This document shows positions 20,935 through 32,831 of a DNA stretch of 64,000 nucleotides, piece by piece. Positions within the stretch are counted from its first letter, which is position 1. Every line of letters begins with the position of its first letter. The DNA is taken from the NCBI GenBank assembly GCA_951812925.1, contig OX638370.1, positions 123,890,897 through 123,954,896 of the forward strand, given 5' to 3'. Under the pieces are notes generated by a model that was not told the origin of the DNA, made no database searches, and saw nothing but the letters and a program-made list of their open reading frames with translations. This DNA comes from Calliopum simillimum. Its lineage: Eukaryota; Arthropoda; Insecta; Diptera; Lauxaniidae. The position numbers and the translations under genes were made by a program.

Positions 20935-21290
20935 AAGTGTTGTCATGTGATTAAAAGGGGCTGAAGCCAAATAATTAGTTCTACTAACCGGTTGATAAAA
21001 CAATTGGTCAGAATTACAATTACTTCTTCGGTTAGTATTACATAAAATAAATGTAATTAAGAAGCTCTGGTGCAGCAAGAGACCATATAACAAGCTGATG
21101 CAGATAAAGCATATCCGCCATATATCTACGCGAACTCAAAGGCTGCATACGTAACAATTTTAAACGATCCTCATGAGGAGGAAGATTTGAAGAATCTGTC
21201 CCATTAAAGCTTTTAAGAGCAAAACTAACAAAATTTTTTGAATTCTTTCAATTTTAGCGATATGTTCAGTTTTGAATTGTGTCTATTTGA
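20935..21290 (-). mobile_element. Jockey-type LINE 3' fragment, copy 1
   Basis: The minus strand reads EHIAKIERIQKNFVSFALKS, then NLPPHEDRLKLLRMQPLSSR, RYMADMLYLHQLV and APELLNYIYF. This is the conserved C-terminal part of jockey-type LINE ORF2 (RIQ..FV.YAL......LPPYE.RL.LL.L..L..RR...D..FL..L..G.....ELL..I.F). No RT core is included, so the copy is strongly 5'-truncated. The 3' part (TAACCGGTTGATAAAACAAT near 20985) is shared with 24725-24980. Confidence 0.75.
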
Positions 21291-22310
21291 ATTTCGAAAA
21301 GTCTTATTAGTTTCCTTGAACTCAAAAATGAAGACTTTATCAGTCCATGTTTTTGCATTGCAGACGGCCACGAAATGACAAGAAGCCACCGAAACTGTAC
21401 ATAAAACATCTGTTCACATGGACCAGAGCAAGAAAAAATTCAATTTAAAATATTTTGGCATATCACCTACCGAAGAGTATAATCATTGATAAAAAAAGAA
21501 ATTTAATTAAATAAAATCAAAATGGCGGAAGAAGAATTTGCAATTTATTATTTTATTTTGCTTTAGTCGGAACAAATGATATATTTATGTCCGAACAGGA
21601 CAACATGACGGATGAGTAACATTTTATTGATACCTTAATTAATTAAAACAGCAATTTATTTTTTTATTACAATAAATAAACTCATAAATAAATTAAATAT
21701 TTAATTAATTTATTTAAATGTGCATATATGCATTTCATAAATACGTATGAGTCAAAAAAAATTATATGAGAATAAATTTGGTTGTTATTAATGCGATATT
21801 ACTTATGATAAACAACACGTTATCACTTATCATTAAGCTTATCATTTATCTTAAAACATTTTATTTTGAAGTGTTTATACAATAAGCCACTTACCAAAAT
21901 ACACAAAAAAACGCAAACACACTCCTATTTAGATACCCAGCAAACATTTTTAATCGAGGAAGAATCACAATTTAATTTTCTGTAAATTCTACCGATTTTT
22001 CAACTATTAAAAAGAAAAATGAAATGGTAAAAATTGAAGAATTGTAAACTAAGACATTAAAAAAAAACAGATCTTCGGATATACGTCATTTTTTTATATA
22101 ATAAGTGTGGAAGTATCTTTAATCGAAATCCAAGGTTCCAGCTGGCACTTTTGAGAATTTTTATTTTTATGAATTATTTTGCTATTGTAGTTTTAGAGAT
22201 GACAAATTATTGCAACGTTTTACAATAATTTTATAAATTTTACGCTGCCAGTTTGTTTAAATCCGGAGGATAGTTTTTTTCGAAAGAGCGTAGAAGTAAG
22301 GGACGTTATT
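21291..22310. other. AT-rich non-coding region
   Basis: No gene was recognised. CCCAGCAAACATTT near 21949 and the following block are shared with 4533 onward. The sequence around 21760-21880 is simple and AT-rich. Confidence 0.35.
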
Positions 22311-22800
22311 ATTTGTTCTAACTTTTTTATATGTGTACCAAATTAAATCTATCTGCGTCAAATATTTTCAGAGATATACGAATCTATTTTTTTAGGGCGT
22401 GGCGCCGCCCACTTTTTTAGCGAACATTATTTGTCCCAATGACTTACATATTTACCAAATCTCTTCATATCTGCATCAAAGAGATTCAGAGATATGATTA
22501 GTTAATTTTTTGGGAGGCGTTGCGCTATGAGAGATACCTCAAAATTTGTAACGATTTTGAAATAAGCGTTGTGAAATTAATGGAAATTGAAACTTATTTT
22601 GCAAAAACAGCTTCGACTACTAACTTTGTATGGAGGGTAAAGGTGTCCACCGGCGGATTTTGTTCATAATCACAGACTTTTATTATTTTATTCTAAAAAA
22701 CATCTGAACCGAATTTCAAGAGCCTATCTCTATTATCATCATTTATGACTGCCGTTCCTTACAAACCCATCCACCGTGCGACGAGGTGATAAAATAAATT
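22310..22800 (+). repeat. Dispersed GGCGTGGC repeat block, copy 1
   Basis: Two degenerate ~120-bp units, with GGCGTGGCGCCGCCC near 22396 and GGCGTTGCGC near 22516, each preceded by 'CTGCGTCAAA...CAGAGATAT'. They are followed by a unique right part (ATTTTGAAATAAGCGTTGTG near 22555, then GGCGGATTTTGTTCATAATC near 22650) that aligns with 26540-26790 and, inverted, with 58372-58620. No coding potential. The block inserts into the older repeat shared with 4537-5640. Confidence 0.8.
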
Positions 22801-24720
22801 GCCTACGATATCGTATTTTTATTAAAGCAAATGGTTTGTTTGGGAAAAACTGTCTGGTGATCACCTCATGATCCACAGGAAGCGTTCGCAAACGACTTCC
22901 CAAAATAATTTTGAAAGCGAAAAAATAAACTACGCAGTTCTTTTACCTTTTTATTTGCACGTTTGCTTTTCTTTTAAAAAAGAGAATAATTAAGTGTAAA
23001 TAATTTCATTAGATATATCGTGAAGTTTGGCATTTTGCATCTAAAAAAGTACCAGGAAGCCTCTACCTCTGAGGAACTGACGTCATGGCGTTATCGCCAA
23101 CATTGCATCGCGTAATACTTGTCTGGAAGAGTTGTAGCTTCGATGATCTTCCAAATGTTTGCTGGATACATGAGTTCGTGTGTGATAATATTCATGTGTC
23201 TGTTTTTGGTTTCCGATGCGCATGTTCATTTACTGAATGCTTAATTTTCCATTTATTTTATTGTTTTTATTTTATCTATCTCTTATCATAAATGTTGCAT
23301 AAAATTATTAATAAATAGAAATTATATTGACAACGCCAACTACAATGACAACACAAATCCACCAACATTTGCAATGCGATATACCAAAGCAACATCAAGG
23401 AAAAACCACAACGAAAATGCTCACACATACATATGCACATACTCGTACATATATCCAACTTGCACGTAGTAACAATAAACATAAAACGAAAGTGTTGTAT
23501 GGCAAAATAATAAAAAATAGGTACCTGAAAATATGGCTATGGTTATGGTCTTACTAAGGGTGTTGCCAAAATGTTAATTTTCTTCATTTAGATTTCTTAT
23601 GCTCCGTTACTCATGTTGAGGCACTAAGGACCCAGTCAGTCTGTGAGGTTTTTGCTCTTCTTAATTGCCGCCACCCTAATATGTAAAAGATATCAACAGT
23701 ATCTTACTTTCAATGTGTTTGCTTAATTTTTCTGAAGAAGTCGAAGTTCTTCAACATTTTTGAATTCTGAAAAATGTTTTAATTTTTCAGCAATAACCCA
23801 GCGCGGCTAAGCTGCGCTAAAACAGCGCTAATTCAGCGAATCTTTGAATGCAAACGAGCGTATCTTTTGTGTTGATTGTTCCCTCCCACTTTTTGCTTTT
23901 AATGTATTTCCAATACATGATAAGATGTGCTTCTTCTTCCTTTCCAGGAGAAAATTAAGAAGTTGCGGTTCCTCTTTCCTTTCAAAGGGAAAGAAAGAAG
24001 ATGCGCTTCTTCTGTCTTTAAGGGCAAGACCATCTTATTGTTAGAGCAACAACAACAATGCGCGTGATCAGATCATCCAAAGTTTAAAATCGCCATAGCT
24101 GTTTGAATATTTGAAGTACAACAACAATGTTTGATACCTGAGGTGTTGTTGGTAATATCTACCTAAATATTGAAAGCAGGCGTGATCGGATCAAAAAAGC
24201 GTCCATCCCGAATTTAGCACATATTTTTGAATAAAAAATGTTGGTTCTATAAAAAATTAACTGAAAGGAACAAAGTGTCCAAAGTTTTCTATATTTTAAG
24301 CAAAGGCTGACTTCGAAAAAATGGTATTTCTCAAAGTACGCATCGAACCGCAGGGTGAAATCAATAAAAATAATGGAGTTTAGCTACTACTGCTATTAAC
24401 CTTCTTGTCTATTTAGCTTCAAGCTTTAAATCAAGTAAAGCTTATTAAATATATTATGAAACTGAAAAAATTATGAGTTTTAATGTGTTATTTTTTTATA
24501 ATTTTTTTCTTAGTTTTTTCACGCTTTCTCAACACACCCACTCAGACCACGTGTATACATAGCTAGAAATGTATAAATGCAGTTGTATGTATGTAGTAAC
24601 ATGATTCAAGGAATGAATGTTAGGAAAAATTAACCCCGCATGACTACGAAATAACCAACAAATTTAATTATAATAATTTTGAGTTGACCTTTTGACAAGC
24701 AAATGTTATACACTTCGTAT
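22801..24720. other. Non-coding region, mostly host-like
   Basis: ATCGTGAAGTTTGGCATTTT near 23019 is shared with 5584. The rest (23090-24720) has fly-type simple words (ACAACAACAA near 24045 and 24120, ACATAC/ATGCAC near 23425). Short frames have no domains and no element termini are seen. It may be host intergenic or intronic DNA. Confidence 0.35.
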
Positions 24721-24724
24721 TGAT

Positions 24725-25581
24725 TAATAAGAGTTGTCATGCGATTAAAAGGGGCTGAAGTTCTACTAACCGGTTGATAAAATAATTGATTAGAATTACG
24801 ATTACTTCTTCGGTTTGAATTAATATAAGAGCCTGTTATAAGCTGATGCAGATAAAGTATATCCGCGATATATCTATACGAACTCAAAGACTAACAACTG
24901 CAAACGACCCTCATAAGGAGGAAGGTTTGAAGAATCGGTCCAATTAAAGCTTTTAAGAGTAAAACGAACAAATTGAATTCTTCCAATTCTATCGATATGC
25001 GTATTATAATATGGTGACCAAACTTGGCCAGCGTACTCTAAGTGAGGACGAACAAAGTCTTCGTTACTAAATGGCTATTAAATTCTTTTGCCCATCGTTT
25101 AATAGAGCCAAGCAGTGATGAAGATTTTTTACAAATTTGATTAATATGTTAATTGAACGTTAGTTTAGCATCAAAGTCTTTGACTGAATCGACACAACAA
25201 ATTTGTTTATCATTAAATTTTTAATTAAAATCTACAATATCATTCTTTCTAGAAAAAGTTATTTTAGAGCATTTATCAGAATAAAGATGTAAGGACATCA
25301 AACTTCAAAAGATTTTAAGTCAAGTCTTCATCTCCCTTCACGATCCTGTATTTTTTCATATCATTTGCATATATTAGCAAATGAGAGTTTTAATAATGTG
25401 AGTTATATAATTTATTTCTAAAACAAACAGGAGAGGTCCCAAGTGGCTTCCTTGCGGAACACCTGAAGACGCAGTGATTGGTGAGGACAACACCCTCCGA
25501 AATCTTATTTGATATGAACGATCAGACAAATAAGATTCGATCCAACTGACAAACTTTGAAGGAAATCCAAGCTTTTTTAAC
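24725..25581 (-). mobile_element. Jockey-type LINE, partial reverse transcriptase, copy 2
   Basis: The minus strand, with several frame breaks, gives KLGFPSKFVSWIESYLSDRS, SSGVPQGSHLGPLL and LLIYANDMKKYRIVKGDEDL. These are the RT SGVPQGS.LGP.LF box and the catalytic box, which here reads YAND where YADD/FADD is expected. Further on come KDFDAKLTFN, SLLGSIKRWAKEF and the C-terminal RYIADILYLHQL and NQLFYQPVSRT blocks. The 5' part ends abruptly at a TTAA-flanked element (25586-25753). The copy is more complete than 20935-21290 and is of the same family by 3' sequence. It is not functional. Confidence 0.8.
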
Positions 25582-25585
25582 TTAA

Positions 25586-25753
25586 CCCTTTCGACCCGGC
25601 TGGTGCAATATATCCCAAAAAAATTTTAATGAGCAAAATAGTTTAAAATGAGTTTATATGTAAACTCATTTTAAACAAATTTGCTTATTAAAACTTTTGC
25701 TTTACTGAAATCTGTGTAATTACAGTCAACTTGCCCACCAGAGCCCAAAGAGT
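25586..25753. mobile_element. Small TTAA-flanked MITE (piggyBac-type ends)
   Basis: Starts CCCTTTCGACCCGGCTGGTG directly after TTAA (25582-25585) and ends with an imperfect inverse (CCACCAGAGCCCAAAGAGT) before TTAA (25754-25757). ATATATCCCAAAAA follows the left end. The same ends occur at 33731-34051. TTAA duplication and a CCCT start are piggyBac features. There is no coding capacity. Confidence 0.65.
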
Positions 25754-25899
25754 TTAATGTAGAAGAAGTGAAGGTTAGATACTGTAGATCTGCCATTAAC
25801 AAAACCACTTCAACGTTTCACAATAGATGTATCAATTTTAGGCTTACAGTCTGCTTAAATTTGGAAGATGGTTTTTTTAAAGAAAGCCCTCTTGGAAAT

Positions 25900-26800
25900 T
25901 GCCCTCTCTTTACTTGGACATACCGTAGCGAAACATTTTACTGAATCTTATAATTTGCATCAAGTAGTGTCAGTAAAATGACAAATTTTATTTTTGTAGG
26001 GCGTGGCGCCTCCTATTTCTGCATTGAAAATTATTTCTCCAAATGCCCTTTGCATACGTACCAGATTTTGTCTATTTGCGTCAAACAGTTTCTGAGGTAT
26101 GATGAATCAGCATTCAGAGAGGCGTGGCACCGCCCACTTTTCTAGTGAGAACTATTTGCTCTAATTATTTTAGCACATGTACCCAATCGTATCTATGTGC
26201 GTCAAATATTGTCAGAGAAATGATGAATTTATTTTTTTGAGGGCGTGATACCGCCCATTTTTTGGATGAACATTATTTGTCCTGATGATTTTTACATGTC
26301 TACCAAATTTCATTTATCTGCGTCGAAGAGTGTCGGAGATATAATTTCTTAATTTTTTTGGGGGGCGTGGCACCCCCCACATTTTTAGCATATAACTTAG
26401 CCTTTTTTGTATTAACACAATATTACAACTTTTTTAGTTTTCGAGTCAATACTGGACAAATACACAAAACAAACAAAATCTAATTTTTATAAAGTTGACT
26501 TTCGTTATTTGCTCATAACTTAAATACTATAAAGGATAGCTCAGAATTTGAACATTTTTGAAATCAGCGTGGTCAAGTTAATGGAGATTGATTCCTATTT
26601 TGTAAAAAAAGTGTCGACCAAGCCTAAACTTTGTGTGGGAGGTAGGCGTGTCCGACGGCGGATTTTGTTCATATTCACAGATTTTTATTATTTTAATGCA
26701 AAAAACATCTGTACCAAATTTCAAGAGCCTAGTTCTATTATTACTATATATGACCGAAGTCCCATACAAACTCGACCACTGTGCGGCGTTTGTTTTTTAT
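25900..26800 (+). repeat. Dispersed GGCGTGGC repeat block, copy 2 (four ~121-bp units)
   Basis: GGCGTGGC-type palindromic boxes at 25999, 26121, 26242 and 26364 are spaced 122, 121 and 122 bases. Each unit has 'TACCAAAT..TATCTGCGTCAAA..TCAGAGATATGATGAAT' before and 'ATTATTTGTCC.AATGATTT' after the box. The right part, 26380-26790, is shared with 22538-22800 and, inverted, with 58372-58800. The frames 26548-26964 are not conserved among copies and are not called. Confidence 0.85.
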
Positions 26801-26804
26801 TTAA

Positions 26805-27525
26805 GGGGTTATATACCTTTTTCATTTTCAAAAAATCGAAAAATTTTTTATTGCTTTATCTTGAAGAACAACTCCTTGAGAACATTTTCCCAAATTTTCA
26901 TAAAGATTTGAGCAGTAGAAAAAAAGTTACAGCGCTTCTTGCCGCGCGCTCCGTCCCGGCATAAACTAAACTTGAAACTTTAAACGCAAATATCTCGAAA
27001 TGGTGTTTTTTGCAAAACGACTTCGCGGTGACGTGGATTGGCGAAACACTACTGTACCGATTTTCTTCAAATTTTTTTTAAAATGTTTGTAATGAATTTT
27101 ATGTGTACTTGAACGATAGATTTTTCATGCACAAATTTTTGTTTTGCTGAAATGAATTTTTTAGTCAAATTTCTAGCGTCTGAAACATTCATTTTTTGCA
27201 TAAAACGTTCCCGTATGCACAAAAAAATCGTTCAGATACACGGAATTACTCTAAACTAATGAAATTTTTTTATTTTTATGGTTTCAGTTGACCTGTTCGA
27301 CCTGGGGAACGGTCACCGCAAGGCTCTTCCAAAAAAAGGCGTTTCAGGGAAATAGCTGCCCCTTAAAAACTATTCATTATTTTTTTACAAATTTTTGCAC
27401 AAACATTGGCAAAAAAACTGTACCATCAGAAAATAAAATCATTCATGTAATAAAAGAATTGCTACATACCTAAAAAAAAATCCAAACTTTCCTATTTTTT
27501 TCGACAAAAAAAGGTATATAACCCC
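26805..27525. mobile_element. TTAA-flanked TIR element
   Basis: The ends GGGGTTATATACCTTTTT (26805) and its reverse complement (to 27525) lie between TTAA at 26801-26804 and TTAA at 27526-27529. TTAA targets are typical of piggyBac and a few other superfamilies. The 721-bp interior has a GC-richer centre (27285-27360) but no transposase. It sits just after the right part of the GGCGTGGC repeat. Confidence 0.75.
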
Positions 27526-27529
27526 TTAA

Positions 27530-28020
27530 ACAAAACATTATATTATTTGCTCTGATGTTTTCTTTATCAAATACCATCAACAAAAATTTTAATTTTGCGA
27601 GCGCCAAAAAAGACTTTAAGCCTCAAAAATGGGTAAAAAACCTATAGAGTGCAGGGAATAGATATTTATCATCATTTTTTAAATTTTCTTTGTAGTATTT
27701 TCAAATTTTACCGACCCTTTGTTGTTTGGCTTTCATTAACGTTTTTATTAATTTTTGCCTTAACATTTGTCAGCACTTTAACATTTTACAATTTCGTAAA
27801 TGCAAGATGCAACCCCCTTGGTTGGCTGATTGCAATTATAACCATAAAATTGATTTCCATATAACGATTTCTTGTGCCACCCCAAAATTTTATGTTTTAT
27901 GTTATTTATACATTGTTGTTTATGTCATTTGAGGCAGCATATTTTTTCTCGAGGCCACAAATGAACACCGCACCGATAAGCCTTGCAACAAATTACATTA
28001 GTTATCTAACTAACAAACAC
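27530..28020. other. Non-coding spacer
   Basis: AT-rich, with no gene or terminal repeat. Frames 27649-27932 lack recognisable domains. Confidence 0.35.
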
Positions 28021-29601
28021 ACGTCACGGTGATACGGAAGAAAATTATTTACGTATAAAAGTGTCGCTAAAATCGGTTTCGATGAAAAAATTTGTTTTTT
28101 ATTGCTGATTCAGAATCTGTTTTAAGCGAAATCCTATCAGATCCCGTTTAAAAGTTGTACTAAAAATACCTTTTACTAAGTATTTTAGAAATTCTTCAAT
28201 TAAAAATATGTTGTTACAATTGCATAAGGTTACGAAGCTTCTGGGAGGTAATAGAGGAGGCCAAGACCAAGACCAAGACCAAGACCAAGACCAAGACCAA
28301 GACCAAGACCAAGACCAAGACCAAGACCAAGACCAAGACCAAGACCAAGACCAAGACCAAGACCAAGACCAAGACCAAGACCAAGACCAAGACCAAGACC
28401 AAGACCAAGACCAAGACCAAGACCAAGACCAAGACCAAGACCAAGACCAAGACCAAGACCAAGACCAAGACCAAGACCAAGACCAAGACCAAGACCAAGA
28501 CCAAGACCAAGACCAAGACCAAGACCAAGACCAAGACCAAGACCAAGACCAAGACCAAGACCAAGACCAAGACCAAGACCAAGACCAAGACCAAGACCAA
28601 GACCAAGACCAAGACCAAGACCAAGACCAAGACCAAGACCAAGACCAAGACCAAGACCAAGACCAAGACCAAGACCAAGACCAAGACCAAGACCAAGACC
28701 AAGACCAAGACCAAGACCAAGACCAAGACCAAGACCAAGACCAAGACCAAGACCAAGACCAAGACCAAGACCAAGACCAAGACCAAGACCAAGACCAAGA
28801 CCAAGACCAAGACCAAGACCAAGACCAAGACTAAGACCAAGACCAAGACCAAGACCAAGACAAAGACTGCTAAGGTCTTGGTCTTGGTCTTGGTTTGTTC
28901 ATCACAACATCATATGCAGCGCAACGCATGCGAGTAACCCGTGTGTAACATAGAAAAGTATTATTTTCTAACCTCAATCAAAAAAAATGGTATGACAAAT
29001 GTGCCATCGAATTAAAGGAAATTTAACGAGGATTTCAAAAAAAATTATAAAAAGCTATATTAATAGGATCTTTTTAATACTAAAATCGCCATCAAAGTCA
29101 AAAAATGGGGAAAAAAATTAAAATATCAATTTTAAAGGTCCAGAACTTTGCGAAATCCTTTTAAACCCTATAAGCCATGTACACTATCTGAAAGCTCTTA
29201 CAATTAGCTAAAATTTTGCCATAGAAATGTTTTCCTTTAAACGTTAGAGTGATCCAAAAAAATTTTTTTTTCTGGAAAGAGGTAGAAAATCAGCTTTAAC
29301 CCTATAACTACTTAGGGGTACATTTTAGACCCCACTCCGGGTGCAATTTTTTGTAAAGCTAGGCTTCTTCTATTACCTCCCAGAAGCTTCATAACCTTAT
29401 GCAATTGTAACAACATATTTTTAATTGAAGAATTCCTAAAATACTTATTATAAGGTATTTTTAGTATAACTTTTAAACGGGATCTGATAGGGTTTCGCTA
29501 AAAACAGATTCTGAATCAGCAATAAAAAACAAATTTTTTCATCGAAACCGATTTTAGCGACTTTTATACGTACTAAATTTTCTTCCGTATCACCGTGACG
29601 T
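28021..29601. mobile_element. Inverted-repeat element with ~240-bp arms around a hexanucleotide array
   Basis: The left arm 28021-28260 and right arm 29358-29601 are inverted copies with few differences. The outer ends are ACGTCACGGTGATACGG and its complement; the inner ends are AAGCTTCTGGGAGGTAATAG and its complement. Between them lie the GACCAA array (28257-28866) and about 490 bp of AT-rich sequence. No coding region. Target duplication was not resolved. Confidence 0.85.
28257..28866. repeat. GACCAA hexanucleotide array, about 100 units
   Basis: An essentially uninterrupted array of about 600 bp with one C-to-T variant (GACTAAGACC) near 28831. Just beyond, at 28874-28893, the same hexamer appears in the opposite orientation (GGTCTTGGTCTTGGTCTTGG). 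All frames stay open through it, giving (Gln-Asp)n on + and (Val-Leu)n on -. These long frames are products of the repeat and are not genes. Array length in an assembly may be collapsed or wrong. Confidence 0.97.
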
Positions 29602-30100
29602 AGAGTGCGGGTGCGTGCATTTGTTTGTAAGTGCTAGTGACTTTCAGTCGCTGGCCTAACGCACTCACATAAATGTCAGCTGAAAATTATTTTAATGTAC
29701 AAGTCGGTATTCAAACAAAGAGATACAGACAGTCAGATAGATAGATAGAAGGCAGACATCACCCCACTTTTCAATGGGGAGACGTCCACCGTTCAGAAAC
29801 ATCCAGGTTAGCAGCTTGCCTTTGATTATGTGTTGAGTGGCTAATTTACTGTAGTTGCAAATCGTAGCAAAAAGTTCACTGTTTTCACTATGATTGTGCG
29901 TATGTATGCGTGCATGTATGCTTACCCATGCTGTTTATTTGATTTTCGCATGGTGGTAGCAATTATGAATTTTAAATTCAAAATTAGAGATGTGGACGAA
30001 TTTTTTAAAAAAACTGAAAATTGCGGGAAAAAATTATCATTCAAATTCTGGGTTACTCCTTCTGAATTAGCTTTAAACTAAATGCCTTATTTCATTATTT
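29602..30100. other. Non-coding spacer
   Basis: Contains a short GATA repeat near 29735 and an ATGTATGCGTGC-type simple block near 29900. No gene or element terminus. Confidence 0.35.
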
Positions 30101-30700
30101 TTGGGTTTTATACCCTTCACCCAGGGTATATTCTTTTTGTCCTTCCGTTTGTAACGCAGAGAAGGAAGCGTGCCAGATATAGAAAAGTGTATATATTCTT
30201 GATCAGCGTCACCTCTTGAGTCGATATAGCCATGTCCGTCTGTCTGGCTGGCTGGCTGACTGGCTGTACGTGGAAATATTTTTTACGGGAAAACTAACCA
30301 TGATAATTCAATGAAATTTGGTACGTTGGCAAAAGTTAGCTCGTTAGCAATGGACACGCCTACCTCCCATACAAAAAAAATATTAAAAATGCAATTTTAG
30401 GAGTATTTTTCACGACAATTCAACCAAAACACACTTAGATATCACGAATTATTAACGCAAGCTCTGAGCAAAAACTGGGTGAGGGAGTGGCAACTCCTAT
30501 ATAAGCAAAAGCTTTAAAACGCTATACTGAACTAAATTTCACTCATATACTAAAGACTATAAATTCACGCTCTGAGCTAAGACTAGACGAACTCGGACAA
30601 AAGGGCGTGGCACCTCCCACAAAAGCAAAATTTTCAAGATACTGCAGTGTAGGGCATTTAATGTTTGGCCAGGCCAAAAGTTACACCCTTACTAGTTTTT
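30100..30700 (+). repeat. mini-me-like element with GGCGTGGC-type units
   Basis: GGTTTTATACCCTTCACCCA at 30105, then GTATATATTCTTGATCAGCG, GAGTCGATATAGCCATGTCC and GTCTGTCTGGCTGGCTGGCT to 30265. This is the conserved core with (TA)n and (GTCY)n flanks known from dipteran mini-me (DINE/Helentron-related) elements. It is followed by ~120-bp spaced boxes GGAGTGGCAACTCC (30487) and GGCGTGGCACCTCCC (30604), linking mini-me to the GGCGTGGC family here. A split copy lies at 43259-45370. Confidence 0.75.
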
Positions 30701-31252
30701 CTTATTTTTGCACTAAGGCGGTTCTATTTAATAATAAACTTAAAGGAATTCATAATGGAAATAAGACAAGATGTTTTTTTACAGATCGGGTTGAAGTTAG
30801 GTCACACCTCGAAAAAACTGGGAGGAAATTTCAATAACAGGGTAAGACTTGAATTTTAGTATTTTCACTTAATTGATCTTAACTCCAACATTTAGCCATC
30901 AATTTTCTTCTTTAGTTCCTCATTTGTATTGTCATTTCTTAGATTTGTGCTGTTGTAAGTTTTTTTTTAATTTTAGTGATTTGTTTTTGAAGAAAATTTC
31001 ACAATTGTTAAAGGTTTTTTTTCAAAAATCAATATTTTTCGAAATGTTAATTAATAACGGAGAAACTTAACAACTGCCCCCCCTCCCCCTGAAAACATGA
31101 AAGGGGTATGACTCGAAAACCTCGTAAGCTTGTTAAATCAATACCCTAATTGTTAATTCAACCACTTAGAAACCATATACATATAAGTAGTTGTACTAGG
31201 TTTGTCATTTTTTTTAGACGAGCATTGAATTTTGAATTTTCTGTTGTTATTA
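30701..31252. other. Non-coding spacer
   Basis: AT-rich with a C-rich run (CCCCCCCTCCCCC) near 31077-31089. Nothing recognisable as a gene. Confidence 0.35.
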
Positions 31253-31303
31253 TTGGCCCTATGCTCCTCCTAAGAGTTAAAGGAGAATACACATACATAC
31301 ATT
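31253..31303 (+). mobile_element. 3'-tail fragment of the LINE seen at 6573-7225
   Basis: GGCCCTATGCTCCTCCTAAG and the following AGTTAAAGGAGAATACA plus CATA repeats match, in opposite orientation, the last coding codons and 3' tail of the LINE at 6573-6640. Only ~50 bp remains, consistent with extreme 5' truncation during target-primed reverse transcription. Confidence 0.7.
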
Positions 31304-31510
31304 ATTGTAATAATGACTGTTTTTCTAAAGAGTAATAACTTATATTTTCGAAATATTCCTCAGTTCACACTGAATGTGTGTTATAAATTGTTAATCGTGA
31401 TTTTCGTATTTAAAAATTACAAAACCAAAATTTTTAAAATTGTTATTTAAAGTTAATAATAATAATGCAACCTAACGGCTCAAGTTTATATTCTGAACAA
31501 ATTGACGGCG

Positions 31511-32831
31511 CACATAGGGAGATTTAACCCAAAAAGCTGGTCAAAAACTAATTTTTGTAATAGGTCCAAAATGATTCAACTTTTTTTTTATTATACAGCT
31601 AATACTCCAAACTAAAGAAATCTGGGACCCTATTTCATCTTAATCAATCTGCAACTTCGTACTACACTGTCAAAGTTGAAGTTTTGTAAAACATTTGAAA
31701 ATAAAATTTTAAAGTTGCAAAAGAATTGTTGATTTAAGTGCGTATATTTCTTTAAGTGCAGAAAAAAACGAAAAATTGCAGAGTGGATTATTCTACGACA
31801 AGTGTGTTCTTTACAATGAATTTAATTTAATAAAAAAAAATCATTATAAGAGTCAAAATAGTGTGTTCAAACTTTATAAGTAACTGAGTATTTTTTATTG
31901 AAAAATTGTAAATTTTTGAAAGCAGAAAAGTAATGGATCCTCACGAGTCCCAATTTTTTCTACCAAAAATTCTCATAAATGAAATCTTTTTGTAGCTAAA
32001 ACTGCAAAATTTGGATCCTAATATTTCCTATTGGTATAATAGCTGCACTTTTTGCTGATGCCTATACATGTGATATTTTTAGTTTTAAAGAAATTATAAA
32101 CGAAAAAATGAACGAATTTAGAGGAATAAAGAAATTAATTGATGGCGAAGAGTTTTCAGATTGAAATAAAATTGGTAATTGTTTCTCAAAAACTTGAGAT
32201 TATTAGTTCGGAGATTGAAAAATTGGAGTTTCGGTAGGTTATGTCCACCTCTATTATCAATTTTTTTGATAATTCAGTATTACAGTATTACTACAGTATT
32301 ACAGTATTACAATACTAAAAGAATAAGCCATATCTATTAAATAAGGTACAGTGCTATAGAATTTTTAAAATGTTTTTGTGATGTTTTTGTCTATAGCGCC
32401 CTCTGTGGAAAAATTTTCTTTTATGTAGTGTTTTCGGACTACTCTTCTGAGTTATATAAATTTATTGACACCTTGATAACTAAAATCAATAAAGCAGTAT
32501 ACGAGATAGAAGACCCTAAAAGTTACTACATTTATCATGTCTACAGCGCCAACTATTGAATGTATTTCAAAAGTTAAATGCCATCGTATTGTCATTTTAG
32601 TAAAATGAAAGAAAAAAACTTTATAAAAACCAAAATCGGCTCAGTACTACAAGTCCTCAAATATTTCACTTATCTACAGCGCCCTCTATTGACAATTTTT
32701 TTAAACGAGTCTTTATTTGTTTTGATTGTCTGAATAATCCGAATAAAATGCCACCTCAATTTTGAAAATCGGACCAGTAGTTTCAGAATTATTAATTTTG
32801 ACCAGGTTTTTAACTCAGATACCCCTATGTG
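31511..32831. mobile_element. Probable TIR element with imperfect ends
   Basis: CACATAGGGAGATTTAACCC at 31511 and the reverse complement of 32790-32831 (CACATAGGGGTATCTGAGTT, later CTGGTCAAAA in both) align over ~41 bp at roughly three quarters identity. No target duplication found. The interior holds three AGCGCC..CT-type boxes (32391, 32541, 32674) and no coding region. Confidence 0.5.

Noticed and set aside
26548..26964. 138-codon + frame in the dispersed repeat
   Set aside because: The other two copies of the repeat (22538-22800 and 58372-58620) do not keep the frame, so it is chance.
28208..28858. Two open frames of over 200 codons, (Gln-Asp)n on + and (Val-Leu)n on -
   Set aside because: Both are direct translations of the GACCAA array with no unique coding sequence around it.
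28257..28866. Possible CRISPR-like or satellite array
   Set aside because: It is a pure 6-bp tandem repeat without spacers, in a eukaryotic context.
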